Of a stretch of DNA of 21,458 bases, positions 21,172 to 21,458 are shown one piece after another. Within the stretch, counting starts at the first letter, position 1. Each line of letters starts with the position of its first letter. Where the stretch lies: assembly GCA_000969725.1 (NCBI GenBank), contig JXSR01S015894.1, one strand, 5' to 3'. The notes under the pieces were generated by a model. It did not search any database, had not been told where the DNA came from, and saw only the letters and a list, made by a program, of their open reading frames with translations. This stretch comes from Ophiothrix spiculata. Its lineage: Eukaryota; Echinodermata; Ophiuroidea; Amphilepidida; Ophiotrichidae. Position numbers and translations under genes: made by a program.

Positions 21172-21458
21172 ATTAGACCACATAAAAAAATAAGTTGTTT
21201 CTCGTCCGAAGGTTTCTCAAAATGTGAGGAGGGAGGGAGGTGTTTTTTTTTAAAGGTTAGGGAGAGTCTGAACAATCCAGGTTTCACCTTAGTAGATGTT
21301 TACTGCACATTCAGTTTCTATCTTTTAACGCTATGTGATATGGATAGATGTTGGTTTGAAGACAGTATCGTTGTTAAAAACATCAAAAATTAAAATACTT
21401 TTTTTAAAGAGGAAAGCGAGGTCTTGATATTTGAACAATTTTGCTCAATTTACCACTT
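21172..21458. mobile_element. Second GGCCGCAT-type MITE, reverse orientation, cut by window edge
   Basis: It starts ATTAGACCACATAAAAAAAT, then GTTGTTTCTCGTCCGAAGG and GGAGGGAGGGAGG, and continues as the reverse complement of the element at 11926-12358 through GTAGATGTTTACTGCACATT and CATCAAA to the GGTCTTGATATTTGAACAAT end of the window. It lacks the roughly 57-bp block (12216-12272) present in the other copy. About 90 further bases would be expected beyond the edge. Short frames on both strands here are not genes. Confidence 0.75.

Noticed and set aside
21087..21393. Opposing short frames at the right edge
   Set aside because: They lie in the reverse-oriented copy of the nested MITE and cross its terminal repeat.
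1..21458. A new defence, toxin or biosynthetic system
   Set aside because: Apart from two exons, nothing in either strand has the coding density or gene clustering such a system would need.

Overview
The window is eukaryotic nuclear DNA. It is AT-rich, with long introns, good splice signals and many short inverted-repeat transposon remnants, and it has no operons or prokaryotic gene signals. The style suggests a marine deuterostome invertebrate, most likely an echinoderm, less surely a hemichordate. Pointers are a recurring TAGGCCTA palindrome (five exact copies), pogo/hAT/TTAA-type MITEs and a tRNA-derived SINE head. This placement is inference, not proof.

Only one gene is well supported. 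It lies on the + strand and is seen as two internal coding exons separated by an intron of about 9.5 kb. Exon A (4172-5098) and exon B (14560-14736, or to 14778) both start and end in phase 1, so they join directly. Together they encode about 367 residues of a hydrophilic protein. In order it has a Ser/Thr-rich segment, a 12-residue F-x-K-[KR]-x-x-E-W-[DE]-R-x-K motif that occurs twice, a basic NLS-like linker, acidic and Ser-rich segments, a coiled coil, and a second short coiled coil in exon B. I do not recognise the family. First and last exons lie outside the window or were not found.

Everything else reads as intronic or flanking non-coding sequence with repeats. In order: a hAT-like MITE with a perfect 8-bp target duplication (326-560); a long-TIR foldback element (1144-1778) with a second copy at 11553-12566; a tRNA-like SINE head and a 56-bp-arm hairpin (2211-2490); a faint BTB-like coding remnant (3609-3788); a foldback at 5428-5679; three tandem units of about 177 bp (7309-7837); an 88-bp tandem repeat whose first unit is split by a TTAA-flanked insertion (8899-9488); a foldback at 9954-10101; an 80-88 bp duplication (11191-11358); a MITE nested inside the second long-TIR copy (11926-12358) with a reverse-oriented relative at the right edge (21172-21458); a palindrome at 14266-14400; a 35-bp-TIR MITE (16292-16538); and a pogo/Tigger-like MITE with TA target duplications (17473-17918).

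I found no CRISPR array, rRNA, intact tRNA, intact transposase or defence cassette. The most informative material is the unassigned coiled-coil gene and the nested, datable transposon history in its introns.
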